DNA from: Lachnospiraceae bacterium
GTDB taxonomy: Bacteria > Bacillota > Clostridia > Lachnospirales > Lachnospiraceae
Length of the DNA stretch: 50,436 nt
Direction: 5' to 3'
Assembly: GCA_900771995.1 (NCBI GenBank)
Contig: CAAGQC010000094.1
Span: 1 to 50,436 of the forward strand
Below are positions 8,015-16,747 of this stretch, in pieces; the first letter of the stretch is position 1; each line of letters opens with the position of its first letter. The position numbers and the translations under genes were made by a program. The notes beneath the pieces were generated by a model. It made no database searches. It saw only the letters and a list, made by a program, of their open reading frames with translations, and was not told where the DNA came from.

Positions 8015-8044
8015 GGTTAAGATGCCTTTACCTTTTGTTTAAGA
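8015..8044 (-). promoter_or_regulatory. Direct repeats upstream of the solute-binding protein gene
   Basis: On the minus strand TCTTAAAC (8037-8044) and TCTTAACC (8015-8022) lie on the same face of the helix, 22 bases apart. Two such half-sites can bind a response-regulator dimer. A TATACT element occurs closer to the gene. No regulator gene is next to it, so this is a candidate only. Confidence 0.3.
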
Positions 8045-8055
8045 TTTCCTTAACG

Positions 8056-8088
8056 CAAAAACGGAACCAGCACGACTGCCGATTCCGT
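8056..8088 (-). terminator. Terminator of ftsH
   Basis: ACGGAA pairs with TTCCGT, with further pairing of CGGCA and TGCTG inside the loop. TTTTTG follows on the minus strand, about 20 bases after the ftsH stop codon. Confidence 0.8.
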
Positions 8089-8106
8089 CTTCTCCGGAAA
8101 CTTTTA

Positions 8107-9927
8107 TCAGGAATTCAATATATTCATGAACTCCTCTCCGGTAATGGTCTCTTTTTCATATAAATACTGGGCCAGTTCATCCAGTTTTGCACGATTCTCC
8201 AACAAGATCTGTCCTGCCTTCTCATGCTGGCGCTTCACCAGTTCCACCACTTCCTTATCAATGGAAGTCTGGGTCTCCATGGAACAGGTCAGAGAGGAAT
8301 CTCCTCCCAGATACTGGTTCGTCACGGTCTCCATGGCTACCATGTCAAAATCCTTGCTCATACCGTAGCGGGTGATCATGCCTCTGGCCAGCTTCGTGGC
8401 CTGCTCAATATCGTTGGAAGCTCCGGTGGTCACAGATCCGAAGACGATCTCTTCCGCTGCCCGTCCGCCGGTCAGAGTGGCAATCTTGTTCTCCATCTCT
8501 TCCTTGGTCATGAGATAATGATTGCCTTCCTCCACCTGCATGGTATAGCCCAGTGCGCCGGAGGTACGGGGTACAATGGTGATCTTCTGTACCGGTGCGG
8601 AATTGGACTGCTTCGCTGCCACCAGTGCATGGCCGATCTCATGGTAGGATACGATCCGTTTCTCCTTATCCGTAAGGATGGCGTTCTTTTTCTGGTAACC
8701 GGCGATAACGACTTCGATACTCTCTTCCAGATCCGCCTGGGTAGCGAATTTCCGTCCGTCTCTGACGGCCCGGAGCGCTGCCTCGTTGACGATATTGGCC
8801 AGCTCTGCGCCGGAAGCGCCGGAGGCCATACGGGCAATCTTATTGAAGTCTACATTGTCCGCCACCTTGATCTTGCGGGCATGTACCTTTAAGATCTCTT
8901 CTCTTCCCTTCAGATCGGGAAGTTCTACAGGAACACGTCTGTCAAAACGACCGGGACGTAACAGCGCAGGATCCAGGCTCTCCGGACGGTTGGTAGCCGC
9001 CAGAATGATGACACCGTTATTGCCTTCAAAACCATCCATCTCGGTCAACAGCTGGTTCAAGGTCTGCTCTCTCTCATCGTTGCCGCCGATCTGTCCGTCA
9101 CGCTTTTTACCGATGGCATCGATCTCATCGATGAACACGATACAGGGAGCCTTTTCCTTCGCCTGCTTGAACAGGTCTCTGACCTTGGAGGCACCCATAC
9201 CTACGAACATTTCCACGAATTCGGAACCGGACATGGAGAAGAAGGGAACATTGGCTTCTCCGGCTACCGCCTTGGCCAGCATCGTCTTACCGGTTCCGGG
9301 AGGGCCTACTAACAGGATGCCCTTCGGCATGGAAGCACCGATCTCCTTGTATTTATCGGGATCATGCAGATATTCCACGATCTCCGTCAGGTTTTCCTTC
9401 GCTTCATCCTCTCCGGCCACATCCGTGAACTTGATGCCGTTGGAAGACTTCACATAGACTTTCGCATTGCTCTTGCCCATGCCTCCCATACCGAACATCA
9501 TGGAATCACCGCCGGCCTTTTTTGCCATCTGCCGGTACATCAGCTGTCCGAAGCCGATGATGATGATCAGAGGAAGCAGCCAGCTGATCAGAAAGCTTAA
9601 GATCGGTGATGCCTCTTCCACGATCTCACTGGAGAATCTTGCACCGCTGTCATACAGTCTCTGGGTTCTGTCCGGATCGTCCATCAGACCGGTCTTGTAG
9701 ATGGTCTTGTCATCCTTAGCCGTGAATACGATCTGATTGTCCTGGATCTGTACCTCATCGATCTGCTTGTCATAGGTCATCTGCATAAAAGTGTTGTAAT
9801 CCACTTCCTTCACCGCCCGCTGTGCGATCTGCGGTACCAGCAGGCTGTTGATCAGGATGATCACGAGCAGGGCGATCATATAGTAGAATATGAACGGTTT
9901 CTTGTTGGGTTGTTTTACTTCCTGCAT
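8107..9927 (-). CDS. ftsH: ATP-dependent zinc metalloprotease FtsH
   Basis: A membrane-bound AAA+ protease that degrades unassembled membrane proteins and regulators. With the ATG at 9927 (AAAGGG upstream) it has 606 residues; a frame to 9972 lacks a good site. Membrane segments lie near 12-34 and 108-128, flanking the small external domain. The AAA module has Walker A GPPGTGKT (208-215), Walker B IVFIDEID (263-270) and the second region of homology ATNRPESLDPALLRPGRFDR. The zinc protease motif is HEIGH (429-433). It is complete and of normal length. It has its own terminator and is separated from the convergent LPG-synthase remnant by a short gap. Confidence 0.97.
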   Translation of the reverse strand: MQEVKQPNKKPFIFYYMIALLVIILINSLLVPQIAQRAVKEVDYNTFMQMTYDKQIDEVQIQDNQIVFTAKDDKTIYKTGLMDDPDRTQRLYDSGARFSSEIVEEASPILSFLISWLLPLIIIIGFGQLMYRQMAKKAGGDSMMFGMGGMGKSNAKVYVKSSNGIKFTDVAGEDEAKENLTEIVEYLHDPDKYKEIGASMPKGILLVGPPGTGKTMLAKAVAGEANVPFFSMSGSEFVEMFVGMGASKVRDLFKQAKEKAPCIVFIDEIDAIGKKRDGQIGGNDEREQTLNQLLTEMDGFEGNNGVIILAATNRPESLDPALLRPGRFDRRVPVELPDLKGREEILKVHARKIKVADNVDFNKIARMASGASGAELANIVNEAALRAVRDGRKFATQADLEESIEVVIAGYQKKNAILTDKEKRIVSYHEIGHALVAAKQSNSAPVQKITIVPRTSGALGYTMQVEEGNHYLMTKEEMENKIATLTGGRAAEEIVFGSVTTGASNDIEQATKLARGMITRYGMSKDFDMVAMETVTNQYLGGDSSLTCSMETQTSIDKEVVELVKRQHEKAGQILLENRAKLDELAQYLYEKETITGEEFMNILNS

Positions 9928-10041
9928 ACGTTTTCCCTTTCTTATTCCTTCGTTTCCTGTATTATTGTCCATTTCTGTGTTAATAAATCAATCATAGCCA
10001 TTTTTCACCGCACAATCAATGGATATTCTCTAACCTTATTC

Positions 10042-10479
10042 TAAAAAAAAGATAAACTTGCTCGGCAAAATGGCTACGTTTCTTCCCATCTGTTTCTTTC
10101 CATTTCCCGGAAAAAGAGAGACAATCAGAATATGTTCCTGTGTAATCTGTTGAAATTTACTGCCTGGTATGTACTCCCATGGTTCGTCTTCGGCGGTTCT
10201 GCCGCTGCAGGAGACCTTCCCTTTACGGCTCTGCAATGCTTTTCCCTGACAGCCTTAAGCCAGTCTCTCGCCGGAGTGATCCCCACCCCCGCCGGAATCG
10301 GCTCTGTGGAAGCGGTATTCGTTCTGCTGTTCCGTCGTCTCCTGCCGGAAGGCAAGGCTATGTCTGCCGTGGTACTCTATCGCTTTGATACTATGCTTCT
10401 GCCCTGTGCCATCGGGGCCTTCTTCGTCCTGGGGGAGAAAATCGTTTCCCGGCACAGAAAAAAGACTGCGAAGCACTGA
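10042..10479 (+). pseudogene. LPG synthase TM-region (UPF0104/YbhN-like) protein, 3' remnant
   Basis: An open frame from an in-frame TAA near 10036 to the stop at 10479 encodes the C-terminal third of a lysylphosphatidylglycerol-synthase transmembrane-region protein. The hallmark SLAGVIPTPAGIGSVEAVF is present, followed by FRRLLPEGKAMSAVVLYRF and two hydrophobic segments. Family members have 300 or more residues and 6-8 membrane spans; here the first two thirds are missing. The internal ATG at 10132 would give 115 residues but has no Shine-Dalgarno sequence. It is therefore most likely a deletion relic between ftsH and ftsZ. Confidence 0.65.
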
Positions 10480-10572
10480 CCGCCTTTTCCGTGGAGCTTT
10501 CCCTCTGCCCGGACGCATCTGAAACATCTGAAGCCTCCCGTCCGTATGACATTCTTTATATCCAACGAAAAC

Positions 10573-10612
10573 AAGCCACAACACATCGCTGTGCTGTGGC
10601 TCTTTTATGTTC
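10573..10612 (-). terminator. Bidirectional terminator at the ftsZ end
   Basis: AGCCACA..CACA (10574-10585) pairs with TGTG..TGTGGCT (10590-10601) with one mismatch. TTGTTTT follows on the minus strand (ftsZ side) and CTTTTATGTTCTT on the plus strand. Confidence 0.75.
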
Positions 10613-10634
10613 TTGTTCTGAATGCTTCTAAGTA

Positions 10635-11831
10635 TTATTTTCTCTGTAAGAAATCAGGAATCTTCAGAGATTTCTCCTCTACGGAGCTTCTGATGTCTGT
10701 GGGCTTATGAATACCGGGTACGGGCTGTACGGGTCTCGGAGCCTGTCCTCCCTGTCCTGCGGGTGTTGCAGGCACGGTGGGCTGCAGATTCATTCCCTTC
10801 AAAGAAGTCGGAGTCATATGGGATGCCGGCTGTCTGAAAGCAGCGCCTCCGCCCAGACGGTTCTGTACTCCGTTATTTACCTTGTCTTCCAGACCGGTAG
10901 CGATCACCGTAATGGTACAGCTGTCGGACTTGGACTCATCATACATGGCACCGAAGATAATATTGACATCGTCGCCTGCCAGTTCCTGTACATAGCTTGC
11001 CGCATCGGAAGCATCCGCCAGAGTAATATCACCGGAAATATTGATGATCACATGGGTAGCACCGGAAATCGTGGTCTCTAACAGAGGGCTCTCCACTGCC
11101 ATCTTGACAGCTTCCATTGCCTTGTCATCGCCTTTGCCTTCACCGATACCGATGTGAGCGATACCCTTATCCTTCATAACGGTCTGTACATCCGCAAAGT
11201 CCAGATTGATGACTGCGGGAACATTGATCAGGTCAGTGATTCCCTGTACAGCCTGCTGCAGCACTTCATCTGCCTTCTTCAAAGCTTCGGGCATGGTGGT
11301 ACGTCTGTCCACGATCTCCAGAAGCTTGTCATTGGGGATCACGATCAGAGTATCCACGTGCTCCTTGATACGTTCGATACCGTTTAATGCATTGACCATA
11401 CGGGCCTTTGCCTCGAAACGGAAAGGCTTCGTCACCACACCGACGGTTAAGATGCCCATATCCTTCGCAAGCTTGGCCACTACCGGAGCCGCTCCGGTTC
11501 CGGTACCGCCGCCCATACCACAGGTGACAAATACCATGTCTGCACCCTTCAGAGCTGCGGAGATCTCTTCCGCACTCTCCTCGGCTGCCTTCTCGCCGAT
11601 CTCCGGCTTGGCTCCCGCACCAAGGCCCTTGGTCAGCTTCTCACCGATCTGTAACAGTTTCGGAGCTTTGCAGAGCTGTAATGCCTGCTTATCTGTATTC
11701 ACACCGATGAAATCCACTCCGTCAATCTTCTCATCTACCATTCTATTTACAGCGTTGTTACCCGCGCCGCCTACACCGACTACAATGATCTTGGCAGCTA
11801 CATCCGCGTCATTCGTCTTAATCTCCAGCAA
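10635..11831 (-). CDS. ftsZ: Cell division protein FtsZ
   Basis: The tubulin-like GTPase that forms the Z ring at midcell. It has 398 residues. The N-terminal nucleotide site has GVGGAGNNAVNRM (18-31), the tubulin signature GGGTGTG at 107-113, and the T7-loop region NLDFADVQTVMKDKG. A Gly/Pro/Gln-rich linker leads to the C-terminal peptide IPDFLQRK, which binds FtsA/SepF-type tethers. GGAGG precedes the ATG. It ends the murD-ftsW-murA-ftsQ-ftsZ cluster but has its own promoter (11874-11902), which would allow extra FtsZ synthesis. Confidence 0.98.
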   Translation of the reverse strand: MLEIKTNDADVAAKIIVVGVGGAGNNAVNRMVDEKIDGVDFIGVNTDKQALQLCKAPKLLQIGEKLTKGLGAGAKPEIGEKAAEESAEEISAALKGADMVFVTCGMGGGTGTGAAPVVAKLAKDMGILTVGVVTKPFRFEAKARMVNALNGIERIKEHVDTLIVIPNDKLLEIVDRRTTMPEALKKADEVLQQAVQGITDLINVPAVINLDFADVQTVMKDKGIAHIGIGEGKGDDKAMEAVKMAVESPLLETTISGATHVIINISGDITLADASDAASYVQELAGDDVNIIFGAMYDESKSDSCTITVIATGLEDKVNNGVQNRLGGGAAFRQPASHMTPTSLKGMNLQPTVPATPAGQGGQAPRPVQPVPGIHKPTDIRSSVEEKSLKIPDFLQRK

Positions 11832-11873
11832 GGTTAGTTCCTCCTTTTAACCTTTTTCAACTTCACATAGACT

Positions 11874-11902
11874 ATCATATAATCATTTTACAAATTTAGC
11901 AA
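11874..11902 (-). promoter_or_regulatory. Internal promoter of ftsZ
   Basis: TTGCTA (11897-11902), a 17-base spacer and TATGAT (11874-11879) on the minus strand, within the 101-base gap after ftsQ. Just upstream on that strand GTGAAACATTT is repeated twice in tandem across the ftsQ stop codon. Confidence 0.7.
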
Positions 11903-11932
11903 CCTATTTTTTCAAAATGTTTCACAAATGTT

Positions 11933-12667
11933 TCACGCGTCCGGCTTGAAGGTAAATTTACCCTTTCCTTCCTCGTAGGTTTCCATTTGCAGGGTTCCGC
12001 TCTTACCTTCCAGCTTCTCCAAAAATCCCGGTAACAGCTGCAGCTTGTCCTCCAGATGGCTGTTGTCACTGCCCATAGCCACCTTGATCTGTCCGAAGTA
12101 AATGGTAATGTCTCCGGAAGAGTGCAGATAGATCTTGTCCGCTGCCAGAGAATACTTGTTCAACAGCTTCGTCAGATCCATGATTCTGGCAAACACCTGG
12201 GGATCCTCCACCGGCAGCTGTTCCCCCAGCACGATATGATCGAAGGAAAGTCCCGTGATCTGCGGTACTCCCTGGGTACGGATCCCGGAACTTTCCACCA
12301 CATAGCCGTCTTTATCAAAATACATATACGTATCCAGATATTTTACATATCCTGCCAGCGCCTTTTCATACACCGTGATCTTGATGGTATCGGGAGCCAG
12401 AATGGACACGTTCATCACATCCACAAAGGGAATATCCTGTATGCCTCTGTCTCTGTATTTTAAGGAAAGATACAGGGAATTGTCTCCCAGAGGTCCCGCC
12501 ATGACGATTTCTTTGATCTCATCTTCACTATAATGTACATTTCCCTCCACATACACGGTACGAACCGTATACACAGAGTGCAATGCCACCGCACCCCCGC
12601 CCAGTGCCAGCAGCAGGATGCTTATGATCACTATTCTTCTGATGATTTTGCTTCGGTCTCTATACAC
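11933..12667 (-). CDS. ftsQ: Cell division protein FtsQ/DivIB
   Basis: A 244-residue single-span division protein. A basic cytoplasmic tail (MYRDRSKIIRR) leads to one membrane segment (about 11-31). The extracellular POTRA domain begins VRTVYVEGNVHYSEDEIKE, followed by the FtsQ/DivIB beta domain (IKITVYEKALAGYVKYLDTYMYFDKDGYVVE). It links the early ring to the septal synthase. The start is GTG at 12667 and overlaps the murA stop by 8 bases, which suggests translational coupling. Sequence is weakly conserved in this family, but motif order and context are clear. Confidence 0.9.
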   Translation of the reverse strand: MYRDRSKIIRRIVIISILLLALGGGAVALHSVYTVRTVYVEGNVHYSEDEIKEIVMAGPLGDNSLYLSLKYRDRGIQDIPFVDVMNVSILAPDTIKITVYEKALAGYVKYLDTYMYFDKDGYVVESSGIRTQGVPQITGLSFDHIVLGEQLPVEDPQVFARIMDLTKLLNKYSLAADKIYLHSSGDITIYFGQIKVAMGSDNSHLEDKLQLLPGFLEKLEGKSGTLQMETYEEGKGKFTFKPDA

Positions 12668-13943
12668 TGATGATCCGTGCTCCTAATTCTCTGAAATCTC
12701 TGCAGATATTCTCATACCCGCGTTCTATAAAGTGCTGTCCCGTCACGAAGCTCTCACCCTCCGCGGCCAGCCCCGCCACAACCAGCGCTGCTCCGCCCCG
12801 AAGTTCACAGGCTTCCATCCGGCTTCCCCGCAAATACTCCACCCCGTGGATCACGGCATGTCTTCCGTCCTTTAAAACGATCTTCGCTCCCATGCCGTTT
12901 AACGGCTCCACGATACGGAAGCGGTTCTCGAAAATATTCTCTTCGATACAGCTTACGCCTTCCGCCTTCGCCAGAACCGCCATGGCCATAGATTGCAGAT
13001 CCGTGGGGAACCCCGGATGCGGTCCGGTCTGTATCCGGCTCACTGCCTGCGGTCTGCCGGAGGATTGCACGAACAGCCCCTCCTTCGAGACCATACACTG
13101 GGCTCCCATTTTCTCCACTGCCAGTGTCACCGCCTCCATCTGTTCCCAGGGTGCCTCCGTCAGCAGCGCACTGCCGCCACAGGCCACGCAGGCGAACAGA
13201 TAAGTTCCCGCCACGATCCGGTCTGCCGGAACCCGGAAGCTGCTTCCGTGGAGCGGTCTGCCTCCCCGGATCAAAAGCCTGGGGCTTCCGGCTCCCTCGA
13301 TCACGGCACCGCATGCCATGAGGAATTCACAAAGAGCCTCCACTTCCGGTTCTCTGGCAGCTCCGATGATCACGGTATCTCCCACCGCACCTGCCGCCGC
13401 CAGCAGAATATTTTCCGTGGCCCCCACACTGGGAAAATCCAGTGTGATCTCTGCACCATGCATCGTTTCATCCTTCACCCGTGCAGACAGAAGTCCGTTC
13501 TCTTCCTGGAATTCCACTCCCATCTGCTGTAATGCCCTGATATGCAGATCAATGGGGCGCTCTCCGATGACACAGCCTCCCGGATGTTCCATGGTCACAT
13601 GGCCGCATCTGCCCAGCAGAGCTCCCAGCAGACACAGCGAAGAACGCATTCCGGTAATGGCTTCTCCCTGCATCCGTCGTTCCTGTGTCCGTCCGCAGGG
13701 AAGCCCCCGCTCTCCTCCCGGCTGTACCCGAATCCCATTCTCCTGCCAGTGCACGAGACATCCCAGTTCCCGGAGCAGATAGACAAAACGATGTACATCC
13801 GCAATGCGCGGGCAGTTCTGAATATAGGATACTTCATTGGTAAGAAGCGTTGCCGCCAGGATCGGAAGTGCCGCATTTTTCGATCCCTGTATGCGTACTT
13901 TTCCCTGCAGCGGCATGCCCCCCTGTATCCGGATTCCCTTCAT
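12660..13943 (-). CDS. murA: UDP-N-acetylglucosamine 1-carboxyvinyltransferase (MurA)
   Basis: It transfers enolpyruvate from phosphoenolpyruvate to UDP-GlcNAc, the first committed step of peptidoglycan synthesis. It has 427 residues of EPSP-synthase fold. The N-terminal GSKNAALP has the substrate-binding Lys22-Asn23. The active-site loop is MEHPGGCVIGERPIDLH with the PEP-binding Cys near 124, so the enzyme should be fosfomycin-sensitive (the Asp variant is resistant). Relative to relatives, the region around 76-95 (RGLPCGRTQERR) is a divergent insertion. It lies between ftsW and ftsQ, where murG commonly stands. Confidence 0.95.
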   Translation of the reverse strand: MKGIRIQGGMPLQGKVRIQGSKNAALPILAATLLTNEVSYIQNCPRIADVHRFVYLLRELGCLVHWQENGIRVQPGGERGLPCGRTQERRMQGEAITGMRSSLCLLGALLGRCGHVTMEHPGGCVIGERPIDLHIRALQQMGVEFQEENGLLSARVKDETMHGAEITLDFPSVGATENILLAAAGAVGDTVIIGAAREPEVEALCEFLMACGAVIEGAGSPRLLIRGGRPLHGSSFRVPADRIVAGTYLFACVACGGSALLTEAPWEQMEAVTLAVEKMGAQCMVSKEGLFVQSSGRPQAVSRIQTGPHPGFPTDLQSMAMAVLAKAEGVSCIEENIFENRFRIVEPLNGMGAKIVLKDGRHAVIHGVEYLRGSRMEACELRGGAALVVAGLAAEGESFVTGQHFIERGYENICRDFRELGARIISV

Positions 13944-14026
13944 ACAGCACCATCCCCGTTTTTATGATACTTATATCTTATGTAGGGATACGCTGTTTCG
14001 TACCATGTCTTCCATGCGGTTATTGC

Positions 14027-15193
14027 TTACAGTTCTTTTAACTGGATCCTCCGGGCCACACTTAGAACCAGTCCGATCTCCGCCAGCAGAAACAGTGCCG
14101 AAGAACCGCCGTAACTGATAAAGGGCAGGGAGATTCCGGTATTGGGAATGGAGTTGGTCACCACGGCAATATTTAAGATTGCCTGAATTGCAATGTGTCC
14201 CATCACGCCTACCACCAGCATGGCACCGAACAGATCCGGTGCGTTGTTGGCAATGACCATCATGCGCCACAACAGCATGATGAACATCAGGATAATGGCA
14301 ACGGCTCCGAACAGTCCCAGTTCCTCACAGATGATGGAAAAGATCATATCATTCTGGGCCTCGGGCAGGAAGCTTAATTTCTGCATACTCTGTCCCAGGC
14401 CCTTGCCCCAGATGCCACCGCTTCCGATGGCATACAAAGCCTGTAATGTCTGGAAGCCCTTATCCTGTGCCTGGCTCTCCGGATTCAGCCATACCTGGAT
14501 TCTCGCCAGACGGAAACGGCCGGCCGTATCTCCCATCTGCATTACCGCAAATACAAGTACTGCCGCAGCCGCCAGTACGCTGCCCCCCATGATGATAAAT
14601 TTCTTGTAATCCGGGCTTGCCACGAATACCATCAGCACAGAGATTCCCATGATAATGATGGCGGAACTTAAGTTATCCGTAATGAGATATACGGATGCCG
14701 CAATCGGCAGCGGTGCAGCCATCATAATGAAAAAGCCTTTCATGGTACGGACGCTTTTTCCCATCTTGCATACCAGACTTGCCAGGAACAGGATCATACA
14801 CAGCTTCGCCACTTCCGCAGGCTGTAAGTTAAATCCCGTGTGCGGAATACCGATCCATCTGGTAGCACCATGGGAACTGATGCCAAGCGGTGTCTTTACC
14901 AGAAAGATCAGGACCAGCGACACCACATATCCAAACGTGGCAAACCGTTCCCAGAACGTATAAGGGATATTGGCAACGATCATCATTCCCACCAGTCCGA
15001 TGATGTTGGCGATCAGCTGTTTCTTCATATAATAAGCAGCATCGCCATAGGTATCATAAGCCTCGTAGGAGCTGGCCGAATAGACCATGATCAATCCGAA
15101 TCCCAATAAAAACAGCACAATAAAAAGCAGGCTGTAGTCAAAAAAGTATTCGGATTGTTGTTTCTTTTTTCGTCTTCTCCGTGTTTCCGCCAT
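14027..15193 (-). CDS. ftsW: SEDS peptidoglycan polymerase FtsW
   Basis: A 388-residue polytopic SEDS protein with about ten membrane segments. It polymerises lipid II at the septum together with a class B PBP. A basic N terminus (RRRRKKK) precedes the first span. Characteristic are GLIMVYSASSYEAY, the loop GISSHGATRWIGIPHTG, QPAEVAKLCMILFLA, and the C-terminal SYGGSSALFLLAE. RodA and SpoVE share this plan; the place between murD and murA-ftsQ-ftsZ supports FtsW. The partner PBP gene is not in the window. Confidence 0.93.
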   Translation of the reverse strand: MAETRRRRKKKQQSEYFFDYSLLFIVLFLLGFGLIMVYSASSYEAYDTYGDAAYYMKKQLIANIIGLVGMMIVANIPYTFWERFATFGYVVSLVLIFLVKTPLGISSHGATRWIGIPHTGFNLQPAEVAKLCMILFLASLVCKMGKSVRTMKGFFIMMAAPLPIAASVYLITDNLSSAIIIMGISVLMVFVASPDYKKFIIMGGSVLAAAAVLVFAVMQMGDTAGRFRLARIQVWLNPESQAQDKGFQTLQALYAIGSGGIWGKGLGQSMQKLSFLPEAQNDMIFSIICEELGLFGAVAIILMFIMLLWRMMVIANNAPDLFGAMLVVGVMGHIAIQAILNIAVVTNSIPNTGISLPFISYGGSSALFLLAEIGLVLSVARRIQLKEL

Positions 15194-15230
15194 GCCTGCT
15201 TTTACTCCTTACTTCTGTCATTATTACTTC

Positions 15231-16610
15231 TTATTCTGCCAGTCCATGTACATATTCCTTGAAAAGCTGTCCTCTGACTTCATAATTCGGGAACATGCCC
15301 CAGCTTGCACAGGCCGGAGACAACAGTACCGCATCTCCCGGCTCCGCCAGTTCGGTGCACAGCTTCAGGCACTCCTCATAGGTATCTGCAAAACGGATCT
15401 TGTCAAATCCGTGCTTTCTGGCGCACTCGGCGATCTTCTCTCTGGTCTGGCCGATGAGCACCAGACATTTTACCTTGCCGTCAAAGCTGTCGATCCACTC
15501 ATCGTATTCGCTCTGCTTGTCATAGCCGCCGCCAATGAGTACCGTGGGCTTGCTCATGGCTTTGATGCCCTGAATGGCCGCATCGGGATTGGTTCCCTTG
15601 GAATCGTTGTAATAGTCCACGCCGCCTTTGGTGGCCACGAACTCAATCCTATGCTCCACTGCATGGAAACCGCGGATCACGGTCAGGATCGTTTCCATGG
15701 GGATCTGCATGCCTTCTGCAATGGCAATGGCCGCCATAACATTTTCCACATTGCACAGACCTACCAGATTCATATCCTTATGAATATCCATCAGTTCGGT
15801 CTCTTCCCCGCTCACACTCTTAATGATCTTGTCTCCCCGCAGGAAATAGCCGTTTTCCAACTCGTGACGAGAGGAGAACAATACCGGTGTGGCAGGACAT
15901 CTTCCGGCAAAATCTCTGGTATAGTCATTGTCATAATTCAATACACAGATGTCACCCTTCGTCTGATGGGAAGCTACCGCTTCCTTGGCTGCCACATAGG
16001 CTTCCATGGTATGATGTCTGTTCAGATGATCCGGAGTGATATTCAGGATCGCCGATACCACCGGATGGAAGGTATGTATGGTCTCCAGCTGGAAGGAGCT
16101 GATCTCTCCCACCGTGACACTGTCTTTGGAAGTCTTTGTTACTTCCAGCGTATAGGGATTACCGATATTTCCCACCACAAAAGTCTTCTCCGCACCGAAA
16201 TGTGCCTTCATGATCTCACCGGTCAGTGTCGTAGTGGTGGTCTTACCGTTGGTGCCGGTAATGGCGATCACTCTGCCCTGCTCCGCCAGAAATCCCAGTT
16301 CGATCTCTCCCAGGATCTGTACGCCGCGGTCTCTCATGCGGTTCACCAGAGGAATATCCGTAGGCACTCCGGGACTTAAGACTGCTGCCTGAATGCTCCG
16401 TTCTACCTCCTCCGGAAGTTCTCCTGCGATGCAGACTGCCTTGCTTCCCTCCGGAAGCTTTGCCGCCAGATCTTCCTTTGTCAATTTATCACTGCTGTCA
16501 TACAGAACTACGTCTGCATGGTATTTTTCCAATAGATCCACTGCACCGATCCCACTAATGCCGGAACCGATGACCAGACATTTACGTCCTTCTAACATTT
16601 TCCCTACCAT
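15231..16610 (-). CDS. murD: UDP-N-acetylmuramoyl-L-alanine-D-glutamate ligase (MurD)
   Basis: It adds D-Glu to UDP-MurNAc-L-Ala in the cytosol using ATP. It has 459 residues with the Mur ligase plan: an N-terminal Rossmann-like domain (CLVIGSGISGIGAVDLL), the ATP loop GTNGKTTT (119-126), the central NITPDHLNRH and the C-terminal NDSKGTNPDA and LLSPACASWGMF. The first ATG is used here; an ATG four codons later is equally possible. It is the first gene of the murD-ftsW-murA-ftsQ-ftsZ cluster. TATAAT at 16637-16642 (minus strand) may serve as the -10 box, but the -35 is weak. Confidence 0.96.
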   Translation of the reverse strand: MVGKMLEGRKCLVIGSGISGIGAVDLLEKYHADVVLYDSSDKLTKEDLAAKLPEGSKAVCIAGELPEEVERSIQAAVLSPGVPTDIPLVNRMRDRGVQILGEIELGFLAEQGRVIAITGTNGKTTTTTLTGEIMKAHFGAEKTFVVGNIGNPYTLEVTKTSKDSVTVGEISSFQLETIHTFHPVVSAILNITPDHLNRHHTMEAYVAAKEAVASHQTKGDICVLNYDNDYTRDFAGRCPATPVLFSSRHELENGYFLRGDKIIKSVSGEETELMDIHKDMNLVGLCNVENVMAAIAIAEGMQIPMETILTVIRGFHAVEHRIEFVATKGGVDYYNDSKGTNPDAAIQGIKAMSKPTVLIGGGYDKQSEYDEWIDSFDGKVKCLVLIGQTREKIAECARKHGFDKIRFADTYEECLKLCTELAEPGDAVLLSPACASWGMFPNYEVRGQLFKEYVHGLAE

Positions 16611-16636
16611 ACCTTTCTGTAAAAGTCTATCAGTTC

Positions 16637-16642
16637 ATTATA
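16637..16642 (-). promoter_or_regulatory. Probable -10 box of the murD cluster
   Basis: TATAAT on the minus strand, about 27 bases before the murD start and just after a terminator. The -35 region is poor, so this is a moderate call. Confidence 0.45.
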
Positions 16643-16670
16643 ACGCATTCCCTGCGAATGGGAAAGAGAA

Positions 16671-16709
16671 AAATAGAAGCCCTCCAACATATATATGTCG
16701 GAAGGCTTC
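16671..16709 (-). terminator. Terminator of the polyphosphate operon
   Basis: GAAGCC-TCC pairs with GGA-GGCTTC and the loop contains ACATATATATGT. TATTTTT follows on the minus strand. It separates the small acidic gene from murD. Confidence 0.8.
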
Positions 16710-16747
16710 CGTTTATTCCAGTTGTCTGCTTACAGGGTTCTTCTGTT

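Noticed and set aside
15192..16379. A 395-codon plus-strand frame opposite murD
   Set aside because: It is antisense to a complete MurD with all motifs; the frame is a by-product of codon use.
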